From: an uncultured Oscillospiraceae bacterium
Lineage (GTDB): Bacteria; Bacillota; Clostridia; Oscillospirales; Oscillospiraceae
Length of the DNA stretch: 64,000 bases
Assembly (NCBI GenBank): GCA_944387845.1
Contig: CALXGH010000021.1
Location: 1 to 64,000, forward strand
Reading direction: 5' to 3'
Below the pieces are notes generated by a model. It was not told the DNA's origin and did not search any database. It saw only the letters and a list, made by a program, of their open reading frames with translations. Of the stretch, positions 22,367-30,600 are shown one piece after another; the first letter of the stretch is position 1, and every line of letters begins with the position of its first letter. Both the position numbers and the translations under genes were made by a program.

Positions 22367-23730
22367 AATTCCTTCAGCTTTTCCACGATATCCTCAAAAC
22401 GCATGGAGTGGGATGCTTTTACCAAAATAGTGTCGCCCTCCTGAATCACACGGTGGATATCATTTATAAAATCATTTTTATGCATATAATAATAGGCTTT
22501 TTGTTCAGGACGAGCGCTTATGAAGCCGTCATAAATATCCTTGGCTCGCTCGCCACAGGCAACAAGACAGTCGATACCTTCTTTTTGAGCGTTTACACCG
22601 GTGTTAAAGTGCAGAGATTTTGAGTCGTCGCCAAGCTCCAGCATGTCGCCTAAAATTGCCACTTTACGGCCGGGAACGGACATCAGAGATTTTATTCCGG
22701 CGGCAACTGTAGCCGGGCTGGCGTTATAGCAGTCGCTGATTATTGTTATATCATCGCATTTTATAACATTTGCCCTGTCGCCAACAGTTTTATAATGACT
22801 GATTCCTGTAGCAATGCTGTCATTATCCATTCCCAGTGCCATACCAACGGCAGTTGCAGCCAGAGCGGCGGAGACAACATGCACGCCATAGGCGTTAATA
22901 TGGATAGGAAAAACGCAATCGCCTGTGTCTATATCGCAGCTTGTGCCCTCGTAGCCTGAATTTTTTACATTTAATGCTTTTACATCGCAACCATCGCTAA
23001 GACCGTAGATAACCTTTTTTATTTTCGGGTCATATGACCTGAGCATATCATCATCGCCATTTAAAACAGCCAGAGCATTTTTTTCCATGTATGAGAATAC
23101 AGCGCTTTTGGCCTTTAAAACCCCGTTTAAATCCTTCAGGGCCTCAAGGTGGCAGTGGCCAATGGATGTCATAATACATATGTCCGGCCGGACGATCTCG
23201 GCAAGATGCTCCATCTCGCCGAAGGCTGAGATCCCCATCTCTACAACGGCAGCGGTGTGTTCATCTTTTATGGAAAGAACCGTAAGAGGTACGCCGAGCT
23301 CATTGTTGAGATTGGCGTCTGTTTTAAGCACGGAGAATTTCTGACCTAAAACTGAGGCGGTCATCTCCTTGGCTGTAGTTTTACCAAAGCTGCCCACGAT
23401 GCCTACGATAGGAAGAGTAAGCCTGCGTCTGTATTCTGCGGCAATATATCTTACGGCGTCAAGAACGCTGTCAACGAGAATGTATGGTTTTTCCGTATTA
23501 AGAGGACGCTGTACAAGACAACACAGAGCGCCGCTGTCGTAGGCCTTTTCTGCAAAGTCATGGCCGTCGACGGAAGCACCTTTTATACAAAGGAAGAGGT
23601 TCCCCTCACTTACCTGCCTGCTGTCTCTCACAACGCCGGTTATACACGCGCTGGCAAGAGAGTCGGGACCCACATATTTTCCGCCACAGGAGGCGGCGAT
23701 ATCTTTTAGTGTAAAAGGAATCATGTTCAT
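22363..23730 (-). CDS. murF: UDP-N-acetylmuramoyl-tripeptide--D-alanyl-D-alanine ligase (MurF)
   Basis: MurF adds D-Ala-D-Ala to the UDP-MurNAc-tripeptide, the last cytoplasmic step of peptidoglycan precursor assembly. The 455-residue chain has an N-terminal substrate domain (NLFLCIKGASVDGHDFAEKA), the ATP-binding motif VGSFGKTTAKEM (about residue 112), NLNNELGVPLTVL after it, ISDCYNASPATVAAGI (about 327) and the C-terminal domain with ILGDMLELGDDS. The Mur P-loop normally reads G(T/S)xGKT; here GSFGKTT fits. It is flanked by ddl upstream, which makes its D-Ala-D-Ala substrate, at 16 bases distance, so the pair is a functional unit. Confidence 0.95.
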   Translation of the reverse strand: MNMIPFTLKDIAASCGGKYVGPDSLASACITGVVRDSRQVSEGNLFLCIKGASVDGHDFAEKAYDSGALCCLVQRPLNTEKPYILVDSVLDAVRYIAAEYRRRLTLPIVGIVGSFGKTTAKEMTASVLGQKFSVLKTDANLNNELGVPLTVLSIKDEHTAAVVEMGISAFGEMEHLAEIVRPDICIMTSIGHCHLEALKDLNGVLKAKSAVFSYMEKNALAVLNGDDDMLRSYDPKIKKVIYGLSDGCDVKALNVKNSGYEGTSCDIDTGDCVFPIHINAYGVHVVSAALAATAVGMALGMDNDSIATGISHYKTVGDRANVIKCDDITIISDCYNASPATVAAGIKSLMSVPGRKVAILGDMLELGDDSKSLHFNTGVNAQKEGIDCLVACGERAKDIYDGFISARPEQKAYYYMHKNDFINDIHRVIQEGDTILVKASHSMRFEDIVEKLKEF

Positions 23731-23745
23731 ATTTTATCACCAAGG

Positions 23746-24780
23746 TCAGTTGAAATTTTTAAGGGAAATCTCAATGATTTTCTCGCAGAGCTGGCCATAA
23801 CTCATACCCATTTCGGCAGCCATCTGGGGAATAAGGCTGGTGGGAGTCATACCTGGCAGAGTATTGGCCTCAAGACAGTATACGTTCTCGTCTTCGTCGG
23901 TCATAAAGTCAATACGGCAGTATGTGTCTATCATCAGAGCTTTATATGCCTTTACAGCAGCCTTTTCTATGCGTTCTTTTAAAACAGGGCTTATCTGGGC
24001 CGGGCAGATCTCTTCTGTAAGGCCTGCTTGATATTTGTTTTTATAGTCATAAAATCCCTGCTTGGGGATAATCTCTATGATTGGCATAGGCTCACCATCA
24101 AGTATGCCGATTGTGAGCTCACGGCCTTTTATGTACTTTTCTACGATGACTGCGTCTTCGTATTTAAACGAGAGGGCGAGAGCAGCTTCATACTCCGCCT
24201 CTGAGTTTACTATAGAAACACCTACAGAAGAGCCACCGCTGCATGGCTTGACAACACAGGGGAAGCCTACGTTACGATGGAACTTGTCGTCTTTATACAC
24301 AGTGATGCTGTCGGCAGTTCCAACGCCGGCGGCCTTGAAAAGAATCTTTGAAAGGCCCTTGTTCATTGCAATGGCGCTGCCAAGATAGCCGGAGCCGGTA
24401 TATTTAATGCCTTCGACATCAAAAAGTGCTTGTATCTTTCCGTTTTCTCCGTCCTCGCCGTGCATTGCCATAAAAACAATGTCGGCCTCGCGGCAGATAT
24501 CTATTACATTGTCTCCGAGTTTACTGCCGTTTTTCTGGTTCCGGCTTGCCTTTACCGCATCAAGGTCAGGCTCGCTATCTCCTATAACAGAGGAGAAGGA
24601 AACAGTCTCTTTTTCAAAAACGTCTTTTGGGTTTTCGTATGTACCTTCGTAGCCGAAGAAGGAGTCTATAAGAACCACATTGTGGCCGCGTTCCTTCAAG
24701 GCGTTAAAAATAAGCGTTCCGCTTTTTATTGAAACGTCGCGCTCTGTTGAGAGCCCGCCGCAAAGTACAACAATATTCAT
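23746..24780 (-). CDS. ddl: D-alanine--D-alanine ligase
   Basis: Ddl joins two D-alanines with ATP for peptidoglycan. The 344-residue chain begins with the typical VVLCGGLSTERDVSIKSG, has FMAMHGEDGENGKIQ (about residue 94), the ATP-grasp loop PCVVKPCSGGSSVGVSIV (about 172-189), GRELTIGILDG, and the metal-binding end YCLEANTLPGMTPTSLIPQM. The loop region that separates D-Ala from D-lactate ligases (EEICPAQISP then YKALMIDTYCRID) looks like the D-Ala type: the family Tyr in the substrate loop is not obvious, so specificity is expected, not shown. GGAGGG precedes the ATG. It leads the ddl-murF-pseudouridine synthase operon. Confidence 0.94.
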   Translation of the reverse strand: MNIVVLCGGLSTERDVSIKSGTLIFNALKERGHNVVLIDSFFGYEGTYENPKDVFEKETVSFSSVIGDSEPDLDAVKASRNQKNGSKLGDNVIDICREADIVFMAMHGEDGENGKIQALFDVEGIKYTGSGYLGSAIAMNKGLSKILFKAAGVGTADSITVYKDDKFHRNVGFPCVVKPCSGGSSVGVSIVNSEAEYEAALALSFKYEDAVIVEKYIKGRELTIGILDGEPMPIIEIIPKQGFYDYKNKYQAGLTEEICPAQISPVLKERIEKAAVKAYKALMIDTYCRIDFMTDEDENVYCLEANTLPGMTPTSLIPQMAAEMGMSYGQLCEKIIEISLKNFN

Positions 24781-24840
24781 TTTACCCTCCGATCGATATT
24801 TATATATACATAATATGCCGAAAAAGCCATCGGCTAATAA

Positions 24841-24869
24841 AGTATAGCCTAAAAGTTTTTCTTTTACAA
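24841..24869 (-). promoter_or_regulatory. Promoter of the ddl-murF operon
   Basis: On the minus strand TTGTAA (24869-24864) and TATACT (24846-24841) are 17 bases apart, about 60 bases before the ddl start. Confidence 0.65.
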
Positions 24870-24973
24870 TGGCGGAACGTGCCTTTGCTAGGACTTAGTT
24901 TGAAAAAAATGCTGCGTTCCAAATAAAAGACATACAGCCTGGGAATCATATTAAAAAGGCAAATAGCCGGGTA

Positions 24974-25002
24974 TTGACAAAGTATAAAGGTAATGCTAAC
25001 AT
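24974..25002 (+). promoter_or_regulatory. Promoter of the Crp/Fnr-type regulator
   Basis: TTGACA (24974-24979) is followed after 17 bases by TAACAT (24997-25002). The start of transcription would be near 25009, which makes the ATG at 25015 unlikely and supports the ATG at 25048. Confidence 0.6.
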
Positions 25003-25047
25003 AATGCCGATAAAATGTATCATTTGAGACAGTTTTTGGAGATGTTG

Positions 25048-25761
25048 ATGTTAGAGACATTTTTTGGGCCAGAAGATTACAGCGCAATAAGAGAGAGCTT
25101 TTTGTTCCGAGAAACAGAGGAGAGCTTCATAAAAGATGTCCTCTCAGATGAACTCTGCGAGGGAGCAGAATATGGAAAAGGCGATGTCATATACAGTGAA
25201 CGGGATTTTCGCCGGAGTCTGGGACTTATTCTAAAAGGACAGGTCCAGGTAACCAAAAAAATAGAGGGCAAAAGAGAGTATATAATGAACATTATTTCGG
25301 CGCCTGGTCTTTTTGGTGCTGCGGCGGTGTTCAATGAAGAAAGCTCCTATGTTACTAGGATAACTGCTGTCCAGGATACTAGGATTGTATTTTTTCCTCA
25401 GAAGCTCCTTGAGAGGATAATTGAGGAAAATGGTACGGCTGCTAGAAATTATATAGTTTTTCTTTCGGACAGAATACAGTTTTTGAATAGGAAAATACAA
25501 TCTCTTGTAACATCCAGCGCCGGACAGGCTGTGGCTAGGTATCTTATAAATAATATGAGATGCTATGGAGAAGAATATGTTGCAGATGATATAAAGAGCT
25601 TCTCGTCCCTTGCGAAAATGCTAAATATAGGTAGGGCGTCTCTTTACAGAAGTCTTGATATGTTTGGGTCCAAGGGCCTTATAAAAAAAGAAGGCAAAAA
25701 AATTGTTATAATTGACCCGTGTGGTCTTTTAGATATTTCAGTAAGCGATACTGCTGACTGA
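25048..25761 (+). CDS. Crp/Fnr-family transcriptional regulator
   Basis: A 237-residue DNA-binding regulator. The N-terminal effector-binding barrel has YGKGDVIYSERD, LGLILKGQVQVTKK and GLFGAAAVFN (about residues 45-105), followed by a dimerisation helix and a C-terminal winged helix with FSSLAKMLNIGRASLYRSLDMF (about residues 186-207), the recognition helix being RASLYRSL. No N-terminal cysteine set for an oxygen-sensing [4Fe-4S] cluster is visible, so it is not Fnr in the strict sense. The ATG at 25048 has GGAG six bases upstream. It stands 28 bases before an ABC transporter lipoprotein gene and probably controls that operon. Confidence 0.88.
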   Translation: MLETFFGPEDYSAIRESFLFRETEESFIKDVLSDELCEGAEYGKGDVIYSERDFRRSLGLILKGQVQVTKKIEGKREYIMNIISAPGLFGAAAVFNEESSYVTRITAVQDTRIVFFPQKLLERIIEENGTAARNYIVFLSDRIQFLNRKIQSLVTSSAGQAVARYLINNMRCYGEEYVADDIKSFSSLAKMLNIGRASLYRSLDMFGSKGLIKKEGKKIVIIDPCGLLDISVSDTAD

Positions 25762-25789
25762 TAGCAAAACAAAAGAAAGAGGAGATAAA

Positions 25790-26806
25790 ATGAAAAAATT
25801 TCTGTCAATCATTTTAGTGCTGATGCTTGTTTTCGGCCTTGCTGCCTGCGGAAATGATAAAGCCGACACGCCTGACGATACAAACGACGGCGAAGAGACA
25901 AAGGATTATATATCCGAGAGCTTTAATGTAGGCTTTTTGAACGGCCCAACAGGTATAGGCGCTGCTTATCTTATGGATCAGGCCGACAAGGGTAATCTTG
26001 AACTCAACTACAAGTTCACAACAGAGTCCGACGCGTCTGTTATAGCAAGTGCTGTAATTAACGAAGAGATTGACGTTGCAGCAGTTCCTACAAACGTTGC
26101 AGCAACTCTCTACAACAAGACAAACGGTGCAGTCAAGATCATCGCAATCAATACTATGGGCGTTTTACACATCCTTGAAAAAGGCGACACAATAAAGAGT
26201 ATTGCCGACCTGGAAGGCAAAACAATCTACGCAACAGGCCAGGGAGCAAACCCTGAGTATGTTCTCAACTATATTCTCCGCGAAAATGGACTTGAGCCAG
26301 GCGAGGATGTAACAATTGAGTATCTTGCTAGCGAAGAACTGACAACAAAGATGGCTGCCGGTGAGATAGATATCTGCATGCTTCCTGTTCCAGCGGCAAC
26401 AACAGTTCTTATGAAAAATGAGGAAGTAAGAGACGCTATTAATCTCACAGACGAGTGGAACAAGGTCTCCGACAGCGAGCTTACACAGGGCTGCATAGTT
26501 GCAAGAACTGACAAGTTTGACCCGAGAGAGCTTAAGATATTCCTTGATGAGTACAAAGAGTCTATCGAGTTTATGTCTAATGAGGACAATATAGACGATG
26601 CCGCCGCTATGGTAGTTGAATACGGTATCGTTGCCTCTGATGCTGTGGCAAAACAGGCAATACCTCAGTCCGGCCTTACCTGTGTAACAGGAGCAGATGA
26701 GATGAAAGCTCAGCTTGCGGATTATTTCCAGGTTCTCTTTGACGCTGATCCTACTTCTGTAGGCGGCAAAGTTCCAGACGACGGAATTTATTATGAAGCT
26801 AAGTAA
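25790..26806 (+). CDS. ABC transporter substrate-binding lipoprotein (NMT1/SsuA-like)
   Basis: A 338-residue extracytoplasmic solute receptor anchored by lipid. The signal peptide MKKFLSIILVLMLVFGLAAC ends in lipobox LAAC, with the lipidated cysteine at residue 20, followed by an acidic linker. The mature part follows the NMT1/THI5 and nitrate/sulfonate/taurine receptor pattern: FLNGPTGIGAAYLMDQ, AAVPTNVAATLYNKTNG, LEGKTIYATGQGANPEYVL and AAGEIDICMLPVPAATTVL. It lies 28 bases after the regulator gene and its stop overlaps the permease start by 14 bases. The ligand is unknown; aromatic or sulfur compounds, thiamine precursors or nitrate are all possible from the family. Confidence 0.88.
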   Translation: MKKFLSIILVLMLVFGLAACGNDKADTPDDTNDGEETKDYISESFNVGFLNGPTGIGAAYLMDQADKGNLELNYKFTTESDASVIASAVINEEIDVAAVPTNVAATLYNKTNGAVKIIAINTMGVLHILEKGDTIKSIADLEGKTIYATGQGANPEYVLNYILRENGLEPGEDVTIEYLASEELTTKMAAGEIDICMLPVPAATTVLMKNEEVRDAINLTDEWNKVSDSELTQGCIVARTDKFDPRELKIFLDEYKESIEFMSNEDNIDDAAAMVVEYGIVASDAVAKQAIPQSGLTCVTGADEMKAQLADYFQVLFDADPTSVGGKVPDDGIYYEAK

Positions 26807-27530
26807 AGCTACCGGCGGTCTGCTGTCCTTAGCTTTCTGGCTGATTATATGGTATTTAGCTGCGTACAAGGTCGGGCAGGATCTAATCCTGCCCGGCCCT
26901 GCCGTGGTTTTAAGGACTTTAGGCGACCTTGCCTCTGAAAAAGACTTCTGGATAAGCGCCTTTATGACACTTCTAAGGATATTCAGCGGTTTTCTGGTCG
27001 GCGTCATAATAGGTACCATCCTCGCTGTGCTCACCTGCGCTGGCAGAGGAGCGGATATAATCTTTTCTCCATTTATACGCACGGTAAGAGCGGTGCCAGT
27101 GGCATCTTTTATTATTCTTGTGCTTTTATGGGTGGGAAGAGCCTTTGTCCCGGCTCTTGTAAGTGCCCTTATAGTTGTTCCAGTAGTCTGGCAGGCTGTT
27201 TCCACAGCAATAGGGGAGACTGACAAGAACCTTCTGGAGATGGCTGGAGCATATAAGTTCGGCTTTTGGAAGACAGTAAAGTATGTATACATACCATCGG
27301 TACTGCCTTCATGGAGCGGCGCTGTGGTTACCGCCATGGGCCTTGCGTGGAAGTCCGGCGTTGCGGCGGAGGTTCTGTGCCTTCCAAAAGAAGCAATCGG
27401 TACCCAGCTTTACTATTCCAAAATATATCTTGAGACACCGTCCCTTTTTGCCTGGACTTTGGTGGTTATAGTTCTGAGCTTTCTTTTGGAGTATGGTTTT
27501 AAGCTTTTAAGTAGGAGGGGAGTAAAATGA
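26793..27530 (+). CDS. ABC transporter permease (SsuC/TauC-like)
   Basis: A 245-residue membrane protein with about six spans, the permease partner of the lipoprotein upstream. The cytoplasmic coupling loop (EAA motif) reads EMAGAYKFGFWKTVKYVYIP, about residues 150-169, with the conserved Gly replaced by the AGAYKFG form of the SsuC group; PSVLPSWSGAVVTAMGLAWK follows. Its ATG lies inside the lipoprotein gene and it overlaps the ATPase start by 4 bases, so translation is coupled across the three genes. Confidence 0.88.
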   Translation: MKLSKATGGLLSLAFWLIIWYLAAYKVGQDLILPGPAVVLRTLGDLASEKDFWISAFMTLLRIFSGFLVGVIIGTILAVLTCAGRGADIIFSPFIRTVRAVPVASFIILVLLWVGRAFVPALVSALIVVPVVWQAVSTAIGETDKNLLEMAGAYKFGFWKTVKYVYIPSVLPSWSGAVVTAMGLAWKSGVAAEVLCLPKEAIGTQLYYSKIYLETPSLFAWTLVVIVLSFLLEYGFKLLSRRGVK

Positions 27531-28084
27531 TATCTGTAAAAAATCTCTCCTTTTCTTACGGAGACAAGGTAGTGTTTGATAACTTCTGCGCTGGGTTTTC
27601 TAGTGGCATAAGCTGTATCACGGGACCATCGGGCAGAGGCAAGACTACGCTACTTAGGATAATCGGTGGGCTAGAAAAAAATTTCCAGGGCGAAGTAAAA
27701 TGCCCTTACAGCAAAATAGGGTATGTTTTTCAGGAGGACAGGCTGCTGCCTAAAATAAGTGCAGCGGAAAATGTCTTGGCGGTAATGAGTGAGCGGGATA
27801 TAAAAAAAGCTGTAAATTGGCTGGAAAAACTGGGACTTGAAGAGGCGGACACTATGGCGCTACCGGGAAATCTGTCCGGCGGCCAGCAAAGGAGGATAGC
27901 CATAGCAAGATGTCTTGCTTATGAGCCTGACCTTATTCTCTTGGATGAACCTTTTAAGGGCCTTGATCCGGCCCTTGCTGAAAAAGTCGCAAAAGTCATA
28001 AAGGAGACAGGGGTGCCTACTATAGCGGTACTGCACTCCAAAGAGGAGATTGACTATTTGGGCGGCGAGGTTTTCAGTGTATAA
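27527..28084 (+). CDS. ABC transporter ATP-binding protein, compact
   Basis: A 185-residue ATPase, shorter than the usual 230-260 of the SsuB/TauB group. The Walker A motif is GPSGRGKTT (residue about 33), the Q-loop FQEDRLLP (about 69), the signature LSGGQQRRIAIARCL (about 116) and Walker B LILLDEPFKGLD. The helical subdomain is trimmed and the C-terminus ends soon after the H-loop (AVLHSKEE, His about 170). All catalytic motifs are intact, so it should be active. It is the last gene of the three-gene transporter and is followed by a terminator. Confidence 0.88.
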   Translation: MISVKNLSFSYGDKVVFDNFCAGFSSGISCITGPSGRGKTTLLRIIGGLEKNFQGEVKCPYSKIGYVFQEDRLLPKISAAENVLAVMSERDIKKAVNWLEKLGLEEADTMALPGNLSGGQQRRIAIARCLAYEPDLILLDEPFKGLDPALAEKVAKVIKETGVPTIAVLHSKEEIDYLGGEVFSV

Positions 28085-28095
28085 TATTGAAACAG

Positions 28096-28130
28096 AAAAA
28101 TCCGTCTGTATATACTCAGACGGATTTTTT
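28096..28130 (+). terminator. Intrinsic terminator of the ABC transporter operon
   Basis: A perfect 13-bp stem (28096-28108 with 28117-28129; AAATCCGTCTG and complement) with an 8-base loop and a T run. Confidence 0.92.
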
Positions 28131-28246
28131 AGTCGGGATATGGTGGGGCTCGGTGAAAAGCAGGTGTGGAGACCGTGAAAAGCGGGAATTAAAGATGAGA
28201 AATTATAGAAAACTTCTGAAAATAAGTAAAAAAGTGTTTAAAAGGC

Positions 28247-28329
28247 TTGCAATATTCCGGCACTTAGTGGTATACTAAGGTACATAAACGATGAGGTGCT
28301 GTTTTGAGTGGGGTAGCCCCACTCTTTTT
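28247..28329 (+). promoter_or_regulatory. Promoter and leader attenuator of the rimP-nusA-infB operon
   Basis: TTGCAA (28247-28252) and TATACT (28271-28276) with 18 bases between form a plausible promoter. Thirty bases into the transcript a perfect 8-bp hairpin GAGTGGGG/CCCCACTC (28306-28313 with 28317-28324, loop TAG) is followed by TTTTT, i.e. an intrinsic terminator before rimP (start 28367). Read-through would be needed for operon expression. The 28131-28246 stretch holds nothing I recognise. Confidence 0.6.
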
Positions 28330-28366
28330 ATTGCATAAAATTGAAAATAAAGAAAAGGTTTTAAAA

Positions 28367-28819
28367 ATGAGTAAAATTACAGATACAGTATGGAAATTGG
28401 CAGAACCCATAGCAGCAGAAAACGGCTGTGAGATATGGGACGTGGAATATGTCCGGGAGGCTGGCAGCTGGTATCTCAGGCTGTATATAGACAAGGACGG
28501 CGGAGTATCTATAAACGACTGTGAGAATGTGAGTAGGGCTATGGACCCGGTCCTTGACGAGAAGGATCCTATACCCGGCAGTTATATTTTTGAAGTTTCC
28601 TCAGCTGGAGCCGAGAGAGCGCTGAAAAGGCCAGGAGATTTTGAAAAATTTATAGGTAGTAATGTGGAAGTTAAACTCTATAAGGCGAGAAATAACCTTA
28701 AAGAATACATAGGTATACTGAAAGGTTATGACGATGGAGCTGTAATAATTGAGTTCAAAGGCGAAGATATCAGATTTGAAAAGACAGAAGTCGCCCATGT
28801 ACGGCTTCGTGTAGTTTAA
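28367..28819 (+). CDS. rimP: Ribosome maturation factor RimP
   Basis: RimP helps 30S subunit maturation. The 150-residue protein has the two family domains: an N-terminal alpha/beta part with CEIWDVEYVREAGSWYLRLY (about residues 20-39), INDCENVSRAMDPVLDEKDP and YIFEVSSAGAERALKRPGDF (about 72-91), and a C-terminal SH3-like part (VEVKLYKA...KGYDDGAVIIEF). The start is the ATG at 28367, with AAAAGG upstream; the longer open frame that begins with TTG would enter the leader hairpin. It is first in the operon, followed after 15 bases by nusA, as in most bacteria. Confidence 0.93.
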   Translation: MSKITDTVWKLAEPIAAENGCEIWDVEYVREAGSWYLRLYIDKDGGVSINDCENVSRAMDPVLDEKDPIPGSYIFEVSSAGAERALKRPGDFEKFIGSNVEVKLYKARNNLKEYIGILKGYDDGAVIIEFKGEDIRFEKTEVAHVRLRVV

Positions 28820-28834
28820 AATGGAGGGTGAAAA

Positions 28835-29890
28835 ATGAATGCAGAATTTTTTGCTGCAATAGCTGATATTGAGAAGGAAAAAGGTATTCCAAAAGACTAT
28901 ATGCTTGAAAAAATCAACCAGGCACTGCTGGCCGCGCTGAGAAAAGATAACCCGGAAGCGGCTGACAGCGTAAAAGTTGATATAGACGAAGACAAGAAGA
29001 AAATAGATATGTACATCGTTAAGACCGTTGTTGACGAGGTAACTGAGCCTGCGATAGAGCTGACTCTCGATCAAGCTAAGGCCTATAATAAGAAGGCAAC
29101 TGTGGGCGATATTGTCAACGTACCTGTTGAGACGAAAAAGTTCGGCAGAATCGCTGCGCAGGCTGCAAAGCAGGTAATAATTCAGGGCATAAGAGAAGCC
29201 GAGCGCAGCATGGTCTACGATGAGTTTAACTCAAAAGAGCATGAGATACTTACAGCTGTTGTATCACATATTGACCCGAGAACAGGGGCTGTGTCCATAA
29301 AAATAAGCTCCAACTCTGAATTTACAGAGGCTGTCCTCTCTGCGTCTGAGAGAGTTCCTACAGAGGACCTTAGAGAAGGAGACAGAATAAAAGTTTATGT
29401 TGTTGAAGTCAGAAAGCTCTCCGGCTCTCCTCAGGTAATAATCTCCAGGACCCACCCAGGCCTTGTAAAGAGACTTTTTGAACTGGAAGTACCTGAGATA
29501 TTCGACGGCAGCGTAGAGATAAAGAGTATAGCCCGTGAAGCTGGCAGCAGAACAAAGATTGCTGTTGCTTCATCAGATCCAAACGTCGAGCCTATTGGCG
29601 CATGCGTAGGCCCTAAGGGTACAAGAGTAGGAAATATCGTCCAGGAACTGAGGGGCGAGAAGATAGATATAGTCAAGTACAGCGACGAGCCTGAAGAGTT
29701 TATCGCCGCTGCCCTGGCTCCAAGCGATGTAATAAGCGTTGAGCTTCTGCCTGAGGGCAAGAGCTGCAGGGTAATAGTACCTGATAATCAGCTCTCACTT
29801 GCCATCGGCAAAGAGGGCCAGAACGTACGTCTCGCCGCTAGACTTACAGGCTATAAAATAGATATTAATCCTGAGAGTAAGGCGTTATAA
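28835..29890 (+). CDS. nusA: Transcription termination/antitermination factor NusA
   Basis: NusA binds RNA polymerase and modulates pausing, termination and antitermination. The 351-residue chain is the short Firmicute form without the acidic C-terminal repeats of Escherichia coli. Order: N-terminal polymerase-binding domain (residues 1-125), S1 domain (about 130-200, with EFTEAVLSASERVPTEDLREGDRI across its end), KH1 (SGSPQVIISRTHPGLVKRLFELEVPEI region, then GACVGPKGTRVGNIVQEL) and KH2 (LSLAIGKEGQNVRLAARLTG) with the GxxG loops GPKG and GKEG. It is co-transcribed with rimP and ylxR. Confidence 0.96.
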   Translation: MNAEFFAAIADIEKEKGIPKDYMLEKINQALLAALRKDNPEAADSVKVDIDEDKKKIDMYIVKTVVDEVTEPAIELTLDQAKAYNKKATVGDIVNVPVETKKFGRIAAQAAKQVIIQGIREAERSMVYDEFNSKEHEILTAVVSHIDPRTGAVSIKISSNSEFTEAVLSASERVPTEDLREGDRIKVYVVEVRKLSGSPQVIISRTHPGLVKRLFELEVPEIFDGSVEIKSIAREAGSRTKIAVASSDPNVEPIGACVGPKGTRVGNIVQELRGEKIDIVKYSDEPEEFIAAALAPSDVISVELLPEGKSCRVIVPDNQLSLAIGKEGQNVRLAARLTGYKIDINPESKAL

Positions 29891-29913
29891 ACATATTGAA
29901 AGGGGCGGCAGTT

Positions 29914-30192
29914 ATGCAGAAAAAGATCCCTATGAGGCAGTGTACAGGCTGCCGTGAAATGAAACCGAAAAGAGAACTGATCAGGGTGGTGAGATCCGCC
30001 GAAGGCGAGATCAGTATTGACACAAGAGGAAAAAAGCCTGGACGGGGCGCCTATATATGCAACAGCCCTGAATGCCTGAAAAAGGCCATAAAATCAAAAG
30101 CTCTTGAGCGGGCTTTCGGGATCGCTATTCCAGATGAGATCTATCTGAGCCTCCAGCAGCAGATGGGAGTTGAAGAAGACGATCGATCTTAG
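29914..30192 (+). CDS. ylxR: YlxR family RNA-binding protein (RnpM)
   Basis: A 92-residue basic protein found between nusA and infB in most Firmicutes; the family binds RNA and is reported to act on RNase P. The signature is MRQCTGCREMKPKRELIRVVR (about residues 7-27; split cysteines CTGC), followed by DTRGKKPGRGAYIC and CLKKAIKSKALERAF. The start is at the ATG at 29914 with AAAGGGG upstream; a TTG 18 bases earlier is less likely. It overlaps the next gene by 23 bases. Confidence 0.92.
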   Translation: MQKKIPMRQCTGCREMKPKRELIRVVRSAEGEISIDTRGKKPGRGAYICNSPECLKKAIKSKALERAFGIAIPDEIYLSLQQQMGVEEDDRS

Positions 30193-30598
30193 AATTTTAG
30201 GTATAGCAAAAAAGGCGGGCTTTATTGAGGCCGGAGAAGAGACTGTGTCTGAATCGGCTGGGGCAGGAGCGGCAAAACTCATAATAATCGCCTCAGATTC
30301 AGGAGAGAGCACAAAGAAAAGGGCTAAAAGTGCTGCTGAAAAAAACAGCGTTCTGTGTGTGGAGGTGCCGGTGAGCAAGAGTGAACTGGGCCACTGCATA
30401 GGCAGAGGCGAGACCGGGATAGTAGCCGTAACGGATATGGGACTGGCCGCCAGCTTCGCTGAGAAAATCGCCAGTTTGAGCGAAGAATGCGCAAAGACGG
30501 CAAAAGAGCTCAAAGAGAGATTTGAAGATGAAAAACAAAAAAGGACCGGCGTTACGGCCCGCAGCATAAATGTTAAAGCAGGAAGAAGGAGGATTTAA
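30170..30598 (+). CDS. ylxQ: L7Ae-family RNA-binding protein (YlxQ-like)
   Basis: The L7Ae/L30e family binds kink-turns in RNA. This 142-residue chain has the family core: [18 protein letters not shown] (about residues 9-26), [39 protein letters not shown] (about 66-87) and an extra lysine-rich C-terminal tail of about 40 residues that is longer than the usual 100-residue YlxQ. The start is TTG at 30170; its ribosome binding site is adjacent, so coupling to ylxR is likely. It sits at the normal ylxQ position before infB. The family is also that of OapC, the kink-turn partner of OLE RNA, so a link to the RNA at 57684 is possible but not shown. Confidence 0.85.
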   Translation: MKKTIDLRILGIAKKAGFIEAGEETVSESAGAGAAKLIIIASDSGESTKKRAKSAAEKNSVLCVEVPVSKSELGHCIGRGETGIVAVTDMGLAASFAEKIASLSEECAKTAKELKERFEDEKQKRTGVTARSINVKAGRRRI

Positions 30599-30600
30599 TA

